Assembly: GCA_030581615.1 (NCBI GenBank)
Contig: JAKTTT010000095.1
Span: 1-51,911, forward strand
DNA from: Alloascoidea africana
Lineage: Eukaryota > Ascomycota > Alloascoideomycetes > Alloascoideales > Alloascoideaceae
Direction: 5' to 3'
DNA length: 51,911 nucleotides
Shown here: one piece after another, positions 31,524 through 40,954 of the stretch
Layout of the letters: every line of letters begins with the position of its first letter
How positions within the stretch are numbered: the stretch's first letter is position 1
Position numbers and translations under genes: made by a program
Notes under the pieces: generated by a model
The model's database searches: none
Told to the model about the DNA's origin: nothing
Seen by the model: only the letters and a program-made list of their open reading frames with translations

Positions 31524-32783
31524 TCAATTGAGACTGGCAGCTTTTTCGTAGAGTAGATCCACCACGTTTGACATGTGTTTAATGGTTTCCAAAGCAGCAT
31601 CGTAGGTTGCATCTTTCCTTGGAGAGTCATAGATGAAGAGCCATCCGTTTCCCTGGTCCAGTACACCGTAAAACACCTTGTCAAGAATCATTTGGCTGAG
31701 TTTTCCCTCTACCTGTCGAGTGTCTAGTCCAATTACCTCGGCCACATGGGAAATTTCAACACAAGAAAAGGGCTCGATAATCTTGACCAAGTTTTGCTCT
31801 AGAAGAGTGTCGTACAATGCTGTAAAGTGCGAGCGAATTATCGTATCTGAGGAGAGTTCTTTTCCATATATGCTAAGAGCCTCTTCAAATTCTTTCAAGC
31901 TTCGGTTCGAATAGGCCTGCGCAATGGCTTTCATCGCATCGATATCGCGTTGAACGTACTTGGATGCTGTTTTACTGGTCAAAATCTTGTTGACATCGCT
32001 TGTCATGTTAAGCATAATCTTGGAAAGAAGCATATACTTCAATACAATGACTGTTCTTGGATCTTCCTGGCCAGAATAACCTTCAAATGCTTCATAAAAG
32101 TAAGAAAAGGCGGTCTTATAATCCTTATCTTCAGCATGAAGAATTCCACTCATGTTATCCAAAGCTGCTTGCTGTAATGGAGGGCAGTAAATGGAATTTG
32201 CACTGGTTCGTGCACTGGTCAGAGCAGCTCGTGCCTTGGGGATATTTCGCAAAGCGTGGTAAACCTTGGCCTCCAGTAGCTGAACATCCACCAATGTTGA
32301 CTTATCATCTAAACGCTTCAACTCTCTAAGAAGACCATTGATGATACTAAGGGCATCCAATTGGTTTCCTTTTTTGAAATATAAAGAAGCAAGCCGATAC
32401 TGCAAAGACTGTCGTAAAAACGACCGCTTCTCTTGAATAGTCCATTCTATGCAATCTTTCAGAGTGGCGATTTGAAGGTCTGTAGAATTGGGAACAGTTG
32501 CAAACAAATCCACCAGATTTCTCATTATCTTAGCAGTCTTGGACTTTGCGAAAGACCCAATTACCGTCCTGGCCCGGGGAATAAGTGCTGCTAGCTGCTC
32601 AATCTTGCCATGGTCCCTGTATAGCTCTCCAAGCTCTTTGATGGCCTCTTCCTGGTACTGAATCAGCTTCTCATTGTGTCCGGCATCTACTTCGAGAACT
32701 TCATTGTACGCCTGCTCGGCAATGTCTAACTTCTCCGCAGACACAGCTTTTCTCGCCCTTTCCAATGAGTCCTTGGTGGTCAT
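31524..32783 (-). CDS. RPN6: 26S proteasome lid subunit Rpn6
   Basis: 419 residues (434 in S. cerevisiae). TPR-like helical repeats cover the first 300 residues (EQAYNEVLEVD, YRLASLYFKKGNQLDAL, EAKVYHALRNIPKARAALTSARTSAN, AFSYFYEAFEGY). A PCI winged-helix module follows (HFTALYDTLLEQNLVKIIEPFSCVEISHVAEVIGL, ending LDKVFYGVLDQGNGWLFIYD), with a C-terminal helix that joins the lid helical bundle. Rpn6 clamps lid to base and core particle. The ATG at 32783 faces NUP53/59 across 151 bp. I found no perfect PACE (GGTGGCAAA) box in that spacer. No intron. Confidence 0.96.
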   Translation of the reverse strand: MTTKDSLERARKAVSAEKLDIAEQAYNEVLEVDAGHNEKLIQYQEEAIKELGELYRDHGKIEQLAALIPRARTVIGSFAKSKTAKIMRNLVDLFATVPNSTDLQIATLKDCIEWTIQEKRSFLRQSLQYRLASLYFKKGNQLDALSIINGLLRELKRLDDKSTLVDVQLLEAKVYHALRNIPKARAALTSARTSANSIYCPPLQQAALDNMSGILHAEDKDYKTAFSYFYEAFEGYSGQEDPRTVIVLKYMLLSKIMLNMTSDVNKILTSKTASKYVQRDIDAMKAIAQAYSNRSLKEFEEALSIYGKELSSDTIIRSHFTALYDTLLEQNLVKIIEPFSCVEISHVAEVIGLDTRQVEGKLSQMILDKVFYGVLDQGNGWLFIYDSPRKDATYDAALETIKHMSNVVDLLYEKAASLN

Positions 32784-32934
32784 TTCGCGGTGCTGTCTAG
32801 ATCTGTGTGGCGACTTGGAAAGTCAAGCGGTGTTGGTGGATTTGCCCGTGTCTGTTACCCGGCTGTGTTGGCGTTGCTGCTACGCTTGTAGCATTTTTGA
32901 AAACAAATCCTCCTCCAAATCATCACAACAAGCC
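32784..32934. promoter_or_regulatory. Divergent promoter RPN6 / NUP53-59 (151 bp)
   Basis: GC-richer than other spacers, with several GGTG-type words but no full Rpn4 site. The frame of NUP53/59 is open upstream through this whole spacer and into the RPN6 coding region on the other strand, which is probably chance. Confidence 0.4.
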
Positions 32935-34341
32935 ATGAACTCTTCAACCTTTGCCTCCCAGCAATCTCAGCAAAGGGATTTTGGAAGCACATTGAATAGG
33001 CCAGCTCAAGGGTTGAGCCACTCCCAGTCTGCTTTCAATCTCAAAACCTCCTCGTTTGGTACGGATTCTGCGTTTGGAACCAGCAATGGTTCTGGAATCG
33101 CAGCTACACCCTCTAGACGAGCAGCTCCTACTCCTTCCTGGGCTGTGACTCCAGAAAGAAGAACTATCCCCTCCCATCTCTCCACATCTTCTAGACAGAG
33201 CAGTCGACTTCATTTGCATGGGACTCCTGAAAGAGGGAATCTGAACGGATCCAATAGTTTTGGAAAGTATCAGTCCTCCGACAAATCGCCTCCTCGTTCT
33301 GGATTTGGAACAGGCTCGTTTGGAACTCCTAAGCCATCAAAGAAGAAGTCTAGTGTGTTTGATCAAGACGATCTACCACCAACGGAAAGCATCTACGATC
33401 TCGGCCCATCTCCTTTTAGTGCCAAAAGAGAGCACGGTACTGGAAATGCAAGCCTTGCAAGATCGGCTACAATGAATTTTGCTTCTTCAAAGCTTCTCAC
33501 ACCAATTAAAAGAACTGGTCCTTCGACCAGTGTGACTGGGTCTGCTGCACCAACTCTACGTTCTGGTGCTTTGAACACAGTTAATTCATCCGTTCCTTCT
33601 AATAATGCAAATCCTGAAGACGCCAATGCGGTTGTAGTTTTTGGATACACTGAAAATTTATCAACAGTTGTTCTCAATCACTTTTCCCGTTTTGGTAGAA
33701 TCCTGGAAAATCTCCAAGCATCCAACTCTGATATTCAGAGCACCCCTTCCAAAAATTCAGTTTCTCCTGCAAAATCTGTGCCTATTTTGATGGGAAAGAA
33801 TTGGATCAAAATTACTTATGATAACTCGTCATCGGCTCTTCGTGCTGAGAACGAAAATGGAAGTGTTATTGCTGGCCAAATTATTGGCTGTGTCCGTTAC
33901 TCTCCAGAAATTATTGAAAGCTTGCGTGCAGAGTTCAATGACGAGTCCATTATTGAGTACTCCTCAATAATCGATTCCCCTTATTCCAAGTTATCCAAGC
34001 TAAACGAAAACGAGCAAGCTTTCTTTGATAATAGCAACTATGAGTCCAACACTTCTCAATCTGCATCTTCCAGGGCGCAATTTATCAACAGAACCATTTC
34101 CATGCCAATTATCAATGAGCATGCTCCGTCTACTCCTTCAAGCGGCCGGGCTCAGGTTTTGCCTATCAAAGATGGCCGAGGCATATTCAAAGACAAGGAT
34201 AAGTCTCTGAGATTGAGCAATCTTGGTAATGGTCAAGCCCCTAACACTGGAGAAGCCTTGAGTGATGGCAATTCCAAAGGGTGGTTACAGTGGACATCCA
34301 AGAAGGCACAGAATCTCATTTTTGGATGGGATAATTTGTAA
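32935..34341 (+). CDS. NUP53: Nucleoporin Nup53/Nup59 (Nup35 family)
   Basis: 468 residues from the ATG at 32935. The N-terminal half is Ser/Thr/Pro-rich with scattered FG dipeptides in SFGT/GFGT context (about ten), as in Asm4/Nup53. The RRM-like MPPN domain spans about 220-325: AVVVFGYTENLSTVVLNHFSRFGRI, NWIKITYDNSSSALRAENENGSVI, IIGCVRYSPE. The C-terminus, GWLQWTSKKAQNLIFGWDNL, is the amphipathic membrane-binding helix of this family. The protein links Nup170 and Nic96 to the pore membrane. S. cerevisiae has the pair NUP53 and ASM4/NUP59 from duplication; a single gene is expected in this lineage. No intron. Confidence 0.92.
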   Translation: MNSSTFASQQSQQRDFGSTLNRPAQGLSHSQSAFNLKTSSFGTDSAFGTSNGSGIAATPSRRAAPTPSWAVTPERRTIPSHLSTSSRQSSRLHLHGTPERGNLNGSNSFGKYQSSDKSPPRSGFGTGSFGTPKPSKKKSSVFDQDDLPPTESIYDLGPSPFSAKREHGTGNASLARSATMNFASSKLLTPIKRTGPSTSVTGSAAPTLRSGALNTVNSSVPSNNANPEDANAVVVFGYTENLSTVVLNHFSRFGRILENLQASNSDIQSTPSKNSVSPAKSVPILMGKNWIKITYDNSSSALRAENENGSVIAGQIIGCVRYSPEIIESLRAEFNDESIIEYSSIIDSPYSKLSKLNENEQAFFDNSNYESNTSQSASSRAQFINRTISMPIINEHAPSTPSSGRAQVLPIKDGRGIFKDKDKSLRLSNLGNGQAPNTGEALSDGNSKGWLQWTSKKAQNLIFGWDNL

Positions 34342-34732
34342 AGGTAAAAAATAGAGAAAAAAAGAAGAAAACTTTTGAAAATTTTGTATCATATTCTAAA
34401 CTGACTCTTAATCGCTAGCATCTAATACTTTTTCTTTTATCATTCTTTCATCCGCTTTCTTAAGTAGAAGTTTAGGTTCTTCCCCATGTAGTAATCGTGC
34501 TGGTAGATTGATGATCTGTGAGTAAATAGTGGACTGTAAGTATCAGCGCGAACCATTCGCGTTGAGTAGACTCGGAGGTGAAGATGCTGACGATGACCAC
34601 TACACAACCTGGATAAGCGTAATACATTGGCCGTTGGATTAATACCAGTAGTAGCTTTTCTGAGTCAAATTGTATGCATTAAAAAATCAAAATGCTAATG
34701 AATATTCTGTCATAAGATAATGAAAAAGGGCA
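34342..34732. other. Intergenic, 391 bp, between convergent NUP53/59 and RIM13
   Basis: The first 90 bp look like a 3' UTR. From about 34450 to 34660 the composition is balanced (unlike the flanks) and includes a perfect 9-bp hairpin at 34544-34564, a TGATGA word near 34509 and a CTGA near 34661. It could hold a small structured RNA, but nothing is assigned. Confidence 0.45.
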
Positions 34733-37195
34733 TTATGTAAAATCAACCGGAGAAAAAGACCCAATTTCCAGTACAAACTTTCCTGATCCAGCTTCCATTC
34801 GTTCTACAAGACAGGTATAGTGAGACCCACCTTCGATTATCATTTCCTGAATAGTGCATCCAAACAAGTCGTCTGTAAAAGAGCCATTCTCTGGAGAAGA
34901 TTTCAGGAGCGTGGGCGAATCCGCGCTATGAGTCAAGCCGTTTTCGGAAAGCTTAAATAGAGAAGTTCTGATAGCAGGTCTATAGCTTTGATAGCTGGAT
35001 AGATCATTACCTCCAATAGTGTAAACAGAAATGCTAAAATGCAAAGTTAGTGATGCAATCTAAGCTTAGTTTTTCAAACAAACTTACTTTATCTTTCCCC
35101 TTCTCTGTGTGCAAAAGGAGATTTCAGCCCTGTTTGACCCATTCCAGTTCAGTCGCTTTTCTACTGCAAACATTCCAAAATTCCTTGGAGGAAGCAGATT
35201 CATTGTGTATTTGGGCTCTCCACTTTCACACTTGACAAGAAGCTTAAACTTGCCCAAGATATGAGGATCATAGGTTGAAATCACTAATATATAATTCCCT
35301 TTGATTAGACTGCCCCTTTTGTAAGTTGATATAAACACTGAGCCTGGTTGATACTTTTCATTCCCTATGATCACGTCCTTGGGATTGAACGATACGATTC
35401 GTCTTTCAGCGGGAGCAACGTTATGCTGGGACTGGTCCGTGCGGCTCCAAAATAACTGTAGATTTATCAACAAGGACGGATTCGTAAAAAGGTAAAAAGT
35501 CAAGTCGGTTGTTTCCTTTACCGATATTAGAAACTGATGGTTTTCAATATACGAATAGTTGATCCAGCTTCCGCCACTAGTCGCAATATCCCAAGTTCCG
35601 TCATACTCGGTTATTTCTGGTTTTTTGGCTTTTTCAAGGCTAATAGACTCGGTTGAAAATGTGAACAAAGTGAATGCTTCTATTTTGTCGCTTTGTGCTT
35701 CCGATCCCATTGGCACAATGGTGTAAGTGGTTTCTGCAGGAATAGTGAGCTTCACTAGGTAATAAAAGGTATTTACTTCTACCCCTTTGAATACTAATTC
35801 GTATTGATTTGGAATAATGACATGGGAGCTAGTATTATAAACGTTCAACGTTATGTATTCTGGTTCGGATTTCTTAAGGTGTGAGGTGAAGTGCTTCGTT
35901 AATAAAATCCATACAGAGGCTGTACGTCCGCTACTATTCACCACCTTAAACTGGGGATTGTTGATGAGGAGTGAGTTATTCTGAGTTGGTTTTTTATTCC
36001 ATAGAAAATTAAGCTGTTTTTTAAACTGGAATAATTCTGGACTCCAATTTAGATATAAACAATCGTAGTAGAAGCACAACTGGTTGAAATCCATCCATGT
36101 TTCTCTTTTTTGATCTTTTCTGTTGTTGGGATCCTTCAAAAGCACTTTTCTGATGGTGTTCCCATTTTGATCTAAAGATTCACACATGTCAAGCACCACA
36201 TAATCATGTTCGGGTGTGAGCTCAAGAAGTGGACAATCGGGAGGGAAGCTACTGCCTGTCCCGGCACATACTATTAGGCTCCCCTTTTTCCAGTCGGTGT
36301 AAATTTTGTTCCATATAACTTCGCTCTCCATATTGCTTAAAGTGATGCTTTCTGGGATCCATGTCGTTAGAAGGTAGACTTCGGCCACCGCTTGCGAACC
36401 GGAAAAATCATAACCCTGCCCATACAGCTTTAGCATTCCCTTTTCGATTAGCGAAGGCCAGAATAAGTTCGGATTAGAAGACGATCGTATGAACATCGAG
36501 TCCACTGAATCAGGCACATAGGGCAATTTGTTATCGATTTCCACTAGCCGAAAAGCCCCATTTATATACAGTTTTAAATAAAACTTTCTCGTACGCTTGA
36601 AATGATTAGAGTCCGTGCGACTTAGGGGGTAAATTAACGAAGAGATCAAGTCTTTGCCCGTTCTCAATCTCAGTGCGGCTAAAGCTAATAGTGATGTGAC
36701 TAGAGAACAATCATCAGTCGTGCCCTGGTATAACTCTATTGCGCTATTGAGGTCCATCTCTGGCTCGGGGAAAAATTCAGTAAAAGGCGCCCATTGAGTA
36801 GGCGTTCTGGAACGAGGAACTGGCATGTTGGTATCATCTATCTTGCACCTTGTAGCTTCTAGAGATGAGAGAGCAGCAGTGATGTCTAGCCAAGGAAAGT
36901 AGCATTCTCTGTTGATTAACGAGCTTGTGTACTTGATCTTATCGTTCATCGTGAGAGGAAGAGGGCTATTTTTCTTCAGCCCATTGTATGTCTCCAGTGC
37001 ATAGTCGGCAATGGCTAACAACTGCTGTTTGATGTTTTTGGAGGAGGTGGTAGTATTAAACCGTGAGAGGGCCTTTGTGAGACATTCGAGGGCCTTTTTT
37101 GACGACTCCTTTGCCAGCGGTAAGTTTCCAAATGAATAGTGATAGTTTGCATAATGCAGATTCGTTATTCCATCTTCCAGCAGAGAAACGAACAT
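34733..37195 (-). CDS. RIM13: Calpain-like protease Rim13/PalB, two exons
   Basis: Exons are 37195-35088 and 35033-34733, for 802 residues. The 54-nt intron (GTAAGT, CACTAACTTTG branch, TTTTAG, phase 2) lies near the 3' end and joins a C2-like/PBH tail. An N-terminal MIT domain (about 5-70) would bind ESCRT-III (Snf7). The calpain core begins TQWAPFTEFFPEPEMDL, with QGTTDDCSLVTSLLA (catalytic Cys163) and EHDYVVLD (His330). The third catalytic position reads LKDPNN, with Asp355 where LRNPWG-type calpains have Asn. Beta-sandwich domains follow. PalB/Rim13 cleaves the transcription factor Rim101/PacC in the alkaline pH response. The start is the ATG at 37195; an in-frame ATG at 37231 is an alternative. 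Confidence 0.92.
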
Positions 37196-37501
37196 TATCA
37201 CCAGAGGTTGCTGGAAGCATGGTCCCGGCATCAAAGGTTCCAACACCGAAACCCCAGACACATGAAAACCACGTGACCCGCGTTTGTCCATTTGCGTCCC
37301 AACTGGGTGCGCAGCAGCCTGGCAAGCGCTGAATGGACTCCAGCACATTAAAGGATGCCCCACGGCCGCTCTTTGGGCTCCAGATCTAAATCTACCGCTT
37401 CGCGTCTCTCTTACGTGATTTCTCTTGCTAAAGGATACACCAATAGAAATACAGCTTTGAAACAGAGAAAGGGCAGAATAAGGCGTCCAACGGGTTCTAA
37501 A
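37196..37501. promoter_or_regulatory. Divergent promoter RIM13/RAM1 with a Cbf1-type E-box
   Basis: The 306-bp spacer holds CACGTGAC at 37270-37277 (reverse GTCACGTG, the RTCACRTG consensus of Cbf1-type bHLH factors). It is inside neither coding region under my chosen starts. The RAM1 frame is open from an ATG at 37355, so the real RAM1 start could be further left. Confidence 0.45.
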
Positions 37502-38776
37502 ATGGCCAGCACTCCAAATCATTTCCCAATAGAATATCCACCAGTTACAGACACTCTTGTGACCGAGACTGACGAAGCCCAGAATGAAACAGAGGATCTG
37601 TGTGCGGAACTGTATGAGAATGCCAATTCGTCTAATGTTCCAATCTCCTTGCTTGCCTCAACCCACAAAAGGTTTTTGAAGGCTTCCATCAGTTCAGTTC
37701 TCCCTTCAAAGTTTGTCGTTTTAGATGCCTCAAAGTCTTGGATGGTTTATTGGATAGTTAATTCCATGGCTCTGCTAGGTGTAGACTACTCAGATTTTGA
37801 GAATGGAATTGTGGAAACGATACAAAAGACCATCGGGAATGGGGGCGGATATGGGGGAGGATTCCAACAAATAGATCATGCTGCCTCCTCATATGCCGCC
37901 ATAATGGCTTTAGCATTATCAGAAAGTGAAGAAGCCTGGAAAAGCATAGACAGGGAAAGAATGTACAAGTGGTTTATGGAGCTTAAGCAGCCAGATGGCG
38001 CTTTTGCAATGCATATAGGCGGAGAAAAAGATGTGAGAGCGACCTATTGTGTCCTATCCATAGCTGCGGTTCTGGACATTATTACTGAAGAGCTAACGGA
38101 AAAAACTGCAGAATGGATTGGAAGTTGTCAAACTTATGAGGGAGGATTTGGAGGTGAGCCCGATTCCGAAGCTCATGGTGGATACTGTTTCTGTGCTTTG
38201 GCCGCATTGAGCATTCTGGGAGACCCAGCAGTAATGATAAAGAAATACATTGACCTGCCATTATTTATTGGCTGGTTGGTTAAACGCCAGTGCCAATTGG
38301 AAGGTGGCTTCTGTGGAAGAACAAATAAACTTGTTGATGGCTGTTATAGCCACTGGGTCGGGGGCTGTTGGCCCTTTGTTGAATGTGCCTTGAACGACTA
38401 TAACCTATGGAAGCGGCAATCATTACAAGACTATATACTGGTATGCTGCCAGAATCCAAATGGTGGGTTGAGAGACAAGCCAGGAAAGGCCCCGGACTTT
38501 TATCATACCTGTTACTGTTTGAATGGACTGTCGACATCGCAGCATTACTTCAGGTTTAACGGCGAAAAGTTTCAACGTGGAGACGAGGTGTCGGCATTTT
38601 GTTGGGAATCAGAGAAAATCGTAGGCGAAAACGGTCCTAATCCTTTGTCAACTGGTACAAATGAAGTAAGGGCAATTAATCCGGTCTTTGGGGTCAGTGA
38701 AGGGTTAGTAGAAAAAATGCACAGCTTTTTCAAGCAAAAGGTTTTTGCAAAATCACAGGCGAGTTCCATAGGTTGA
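37502..38776 (+). CDS. RAM1: Protein farnesyltransferase beta subunit
   Basis: 424 residues from the ATG at 37502 (431 in S. cerevisiae); an in-frame ATG at 37355 would add 49 basic residues with no counterpart in the family. Prenyltransferase alpha-alpha barrel repeats are visible: GGYGGGFQQIDHAASSYAA, QPDGAFAMHIGGEKDVRATYCVLSIAA, TYEGGFGGEPDSEAHGGYCFCALAAL, LEGGFCGRTNKLVDGCYSHWVGG and NPNGGLRDKPGKAPDFYHTCYCL. The zinc ligands are Asp279, Cys281 and His335. With the Ram2 alpha subunit it attaches farnesyl to CaaX proteins such as Ras and a-factor-like pheromones. LDASKSWMVYWIVNS is the farnesyl-type (not geranylgeranyl) start of the domain. Confidence 0.96.
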   Translation: MASTPNHFPIEYPPVTDTLVTETDEAQNETEDLCAELYENANSSNVPISLLASTHKRFLKASISSVLPSKFVVLDASKSWMVYWIVNSMALLGVDYSDFENGIVETIQKTIGNGGGYGGGFQQIDHAASSYAAIMALALSESEEAWKSIDRERMYKWFMELKQPDGAFAMHIGGEKDVRATYCVLSIAAVLDIITEELTEKTAEWIGSCQTYEGGFGGEPDSEAHGGYCFCALAALSILGDPAVMIKKYIDLPLFIGWLVKRQCQLEGGFCGRTNKLVDGCYSHWVGGCWPFVECALNDYNLWKRQSLQDYILVCCQNPNGGLRDKPGKAPDFYHTCYCLNGLSTSQHYFRFNGEKFQRGDEVSAFCWESEKIVGENGPNPLSTGTNEVRAINPVFGVSEGLVEKMHSFFKQKVFAKSQASSIG

Positions 38777-38909
38777 GATGGTTATGTTAATTCACGTATA
38801 TTATTGATGTTACCCGCTGCTCGTTCTTGGAATATAATGCGGCTCCGGAGGTTTCTTTTCTACCACCTTTCGGTCCAGATAAGCACATCCGATCAAACGC
38901 CAGCAAAGA

Positions 38910-40394
38910 ATGCCTCATAACGCTTATCGAGCTGCCATTTCCACTGGCGCGGGCTCGTTGGCAACCCTTTTTGCTGGTACCCAGTATCTGTATTCGTCGT
39001 ACTCTCCTCAGCTGGCCGAAAGGTTGGGACTGAGCGCGTCTCAGTCATCGCTCATCGGCTTTGGTACTGTGGTCGGCGCTTCCATCATGGGCTATCCTGC
39101 TGGGCTCATTATTGATAATAATAAGCCTTATGTCCCCATTGGCCTTGGAAGTATACTGCTGTCTTCGGGATATTTGATTTTCTTCTTCTCCTATACGCTG
39201 AGGTTTGCTTTTGTACCCCTTCTATGGGTGGGATCACTATTCATTGGCTGGGGAAGCATTTTAGCCTTTTTCGCCATAGTAAAGGTCGCCTCGCTAAACT
39301 ATCCAACTCATAGGGGTACAGCAAGTGCTGTTCCGATCGCTTGCTATGGATTGGCCAGTATGGTTAGCTCGTTCATAAAGGCCGGTTTTTTCGAATCCAA
39401 GACTGGTCCATTTTTACTATTCGAAGCTCTTGCTGGTTTTTTTTGTATTGGCTTTGGTGCTGTCCTCTCTGACGTGATTCCAACTGATCTGTTGCCCATT
39501 GCTACTCCTGATGAGCGCCAGGCCCTGCTAACACCTTCAGACTCCACCGGGGAAATATCTCGGCTATATGAAGACGATGATCCGTCTATAAAAAGGAAGA
39601 ATTCATTTTTTAGCATTACTTTTTTGAAGAGATCTTTCTCGGATTCAACTATAAATCCGAGTCCTCCCACCGAGGTCAATGCAGAAAATGAACAACCGAC
39701 CTCAACAGTGTTGGAGGAAGATGATTCCGGATTAGCGCTTTTGAGGCATCCTGGTTATTTGTTTCATTTTCTGGCTCTAGGCGTTATGGCAGGAATTGGG
39801 CAGCTCTACATTTTCAACGTAGGTTTTGTTGTGAAAGCGTTAGTGCTATCTAATTCTTCAACCACTGCAGAGAGCGCAACGAGGATCCAGGGAATCCAAG
39901 TCGGTTTGATATCATTCTTCAATTTTGTTGGTCGGTTAAGTTCTGGGGCACTTTCTGATATTTTGCATCACAAACTCCGAGCTCAGCGCCTATGGCTTAT
40001 TGTGATCGGAGCATCCGTTGGAGTTTTGGCTCATACTCTTGTTATCAATATAGACACTCCTCATGATCTAGGGTATTCCTCTGCCTTGGTTGGGCTTGCT
40101 TATGGGCTTTGCTTTGGTGTCTATCCCACCATTATTGGTGAAGCCTTTGGAATGAACAACTTTAGCACCAATTGGGGACTACTAAATGCTGCTCCAGCCC
40201 TTGTGACATCGACTCTGACAGCAATTTTCGGGCATGTTTATGACAGCCATTCGACTGCTGACGGAGAGCACGGAGAGCTGGTTTGCAAGTTTGGCAATGA
40301 ATGTTACGGGACCGCATTTGTGATTACCAGAGATATTGCGGCTATTGTACTGGTTTTATTACTGGTTGTTATTTACGTCAATAGACACTTATAA
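38910..40394 (+). CDS. MCH1: MFS transporter, MCH1-like
   Basis: 494 residues with about 12 predicted membrane segments, six before and six after a hydrophilic loop (about 195-270) rich in Ser, Asp and Glu. The start YRAAISTGAGSLATLFAGTQYLYSSYSPQLAERLGLS and the motif ALGVMAGIGQLYIFNVGFVVKAL are typical of fungal Mch1 and related nodulin-like MFS proteins. LISFFNFVGRLSSGALSDI is the second-half equivalent of the MFS A motif. Mch1 is assigned to the vacuolar membrane in yeast. It resembles monocarboxylate transporters, but yeast members are not required for monocarboxylate uptake, so the substrate is unknown. No intron. It starts 133 bp after RAM1. Confidence 0.88.
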   Translation: MPHNAYRAAISTGAGSLATLFAGTQYLYSSYSPQLAERLGLSASQSSLIGFGTVVGASIMGYPAGLIIDNNKPYVPIGLGSILLSSGYLIFFFSYTLRFAFVPLLWVGSLFIGWGSILAFFAIVKVASLNYPTHRGTASAVPIACYGLASMVSSFIKAGFFESKTGPFLLFEALAGFFCIGFGAVLSDVIPTDLLPIATPDERQALLTPSDSTGEISRLYEDDDPSIKRKNSFFSITFLKRSFSDSTINPSPPTEVNAENEQPTSTVLEEDDSGLALLRHPGYLFHFLALGVMAGIGQLYIFNVGFVVKALVLSNSSTTAESATRIQGIQVGLISFFNFVGRLSSGALSDILHHKLRAQRLWLIVIGASVGVLAHTLVINIDTPHDLGYSSALVGLAYGLCFGVYPTIIGEAFGMNNFSTNWGLLNAAPALVTSTLTAIFGHVYDSHSTADGEHGELVCKFGNECYGTAFVITRDIAAIVLVLLLVVIYVNRHL

Positions 40395-40954
40395 GCATCA
40401 AAACGAACAAGAGGTCTGCAAGACTGTATAGATTTTTTTTATGGGAAGGGATTTTATAGCAATATTTTTGGGGATAAAATAAGTTATCAAATGTTTGTCT
40501 CTACTTATAATTGAGATTTGAAAGAGACATTTTCTGGTAACAGTGCTACAGACTCAGATCTTTCATTCAATGTTTCTGAGATCTGAAAAGCAGTAAACGG
40601 AACATTCTTGCAACTCTTTTAACAAGTCAGTGTAATAAGCTGGTCTATCTATTTCTACTCTGAATTCAAAATGTCTTGTTAAGTGACCAACTGCGCCTTT
40701 GCAAAGCGCTTAATGGTAACACTCAAATGCTAGCTCAAAATGATCCATCTTCTTTTTTGATTGCTTATTTTCAGTCATCACTAAACATCTGAAGCAGTAT
40801 GAGTAATCATAAATGAAAGATAATGCAGTACAAATTCAAAGTAGGGTTAACGCTTGGACTTAAATCACGAATAGCAAAGGGTGTAATGTTGTGTCTCCAA
40901 TAAGCGGGATCATGGAGTACCTCCAAAAGTTAATAGAAACACAAAAGGCAAGAA
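40395..40954. other. Intergenic, 560 bp upstream of GEM1
   Basis: AT-rich. Contains an inverted repeat TCAGATCT (40554-40561) / AGATCTGA (40579-40586) and a small hairpin CGCCTTTGCAAAGCG near 40700. I see no ORF or known RNA. Confidence 0.5.

Noticed and set aside
32784-32934. Rpn4/PACE-like words GGTGGATTT and TGTGGCGAC upstream of RPN6
   Set aside because: Neither matches GGTGGCAAA or its accepted variants closely enough.
37355-37501. In-frame upstream ATG for RAM1
   Set aside because: It would add a basic 49-residue tail to a cytosolic enzyme with no counterpart in the family. The start at 37502 fits the usual length.
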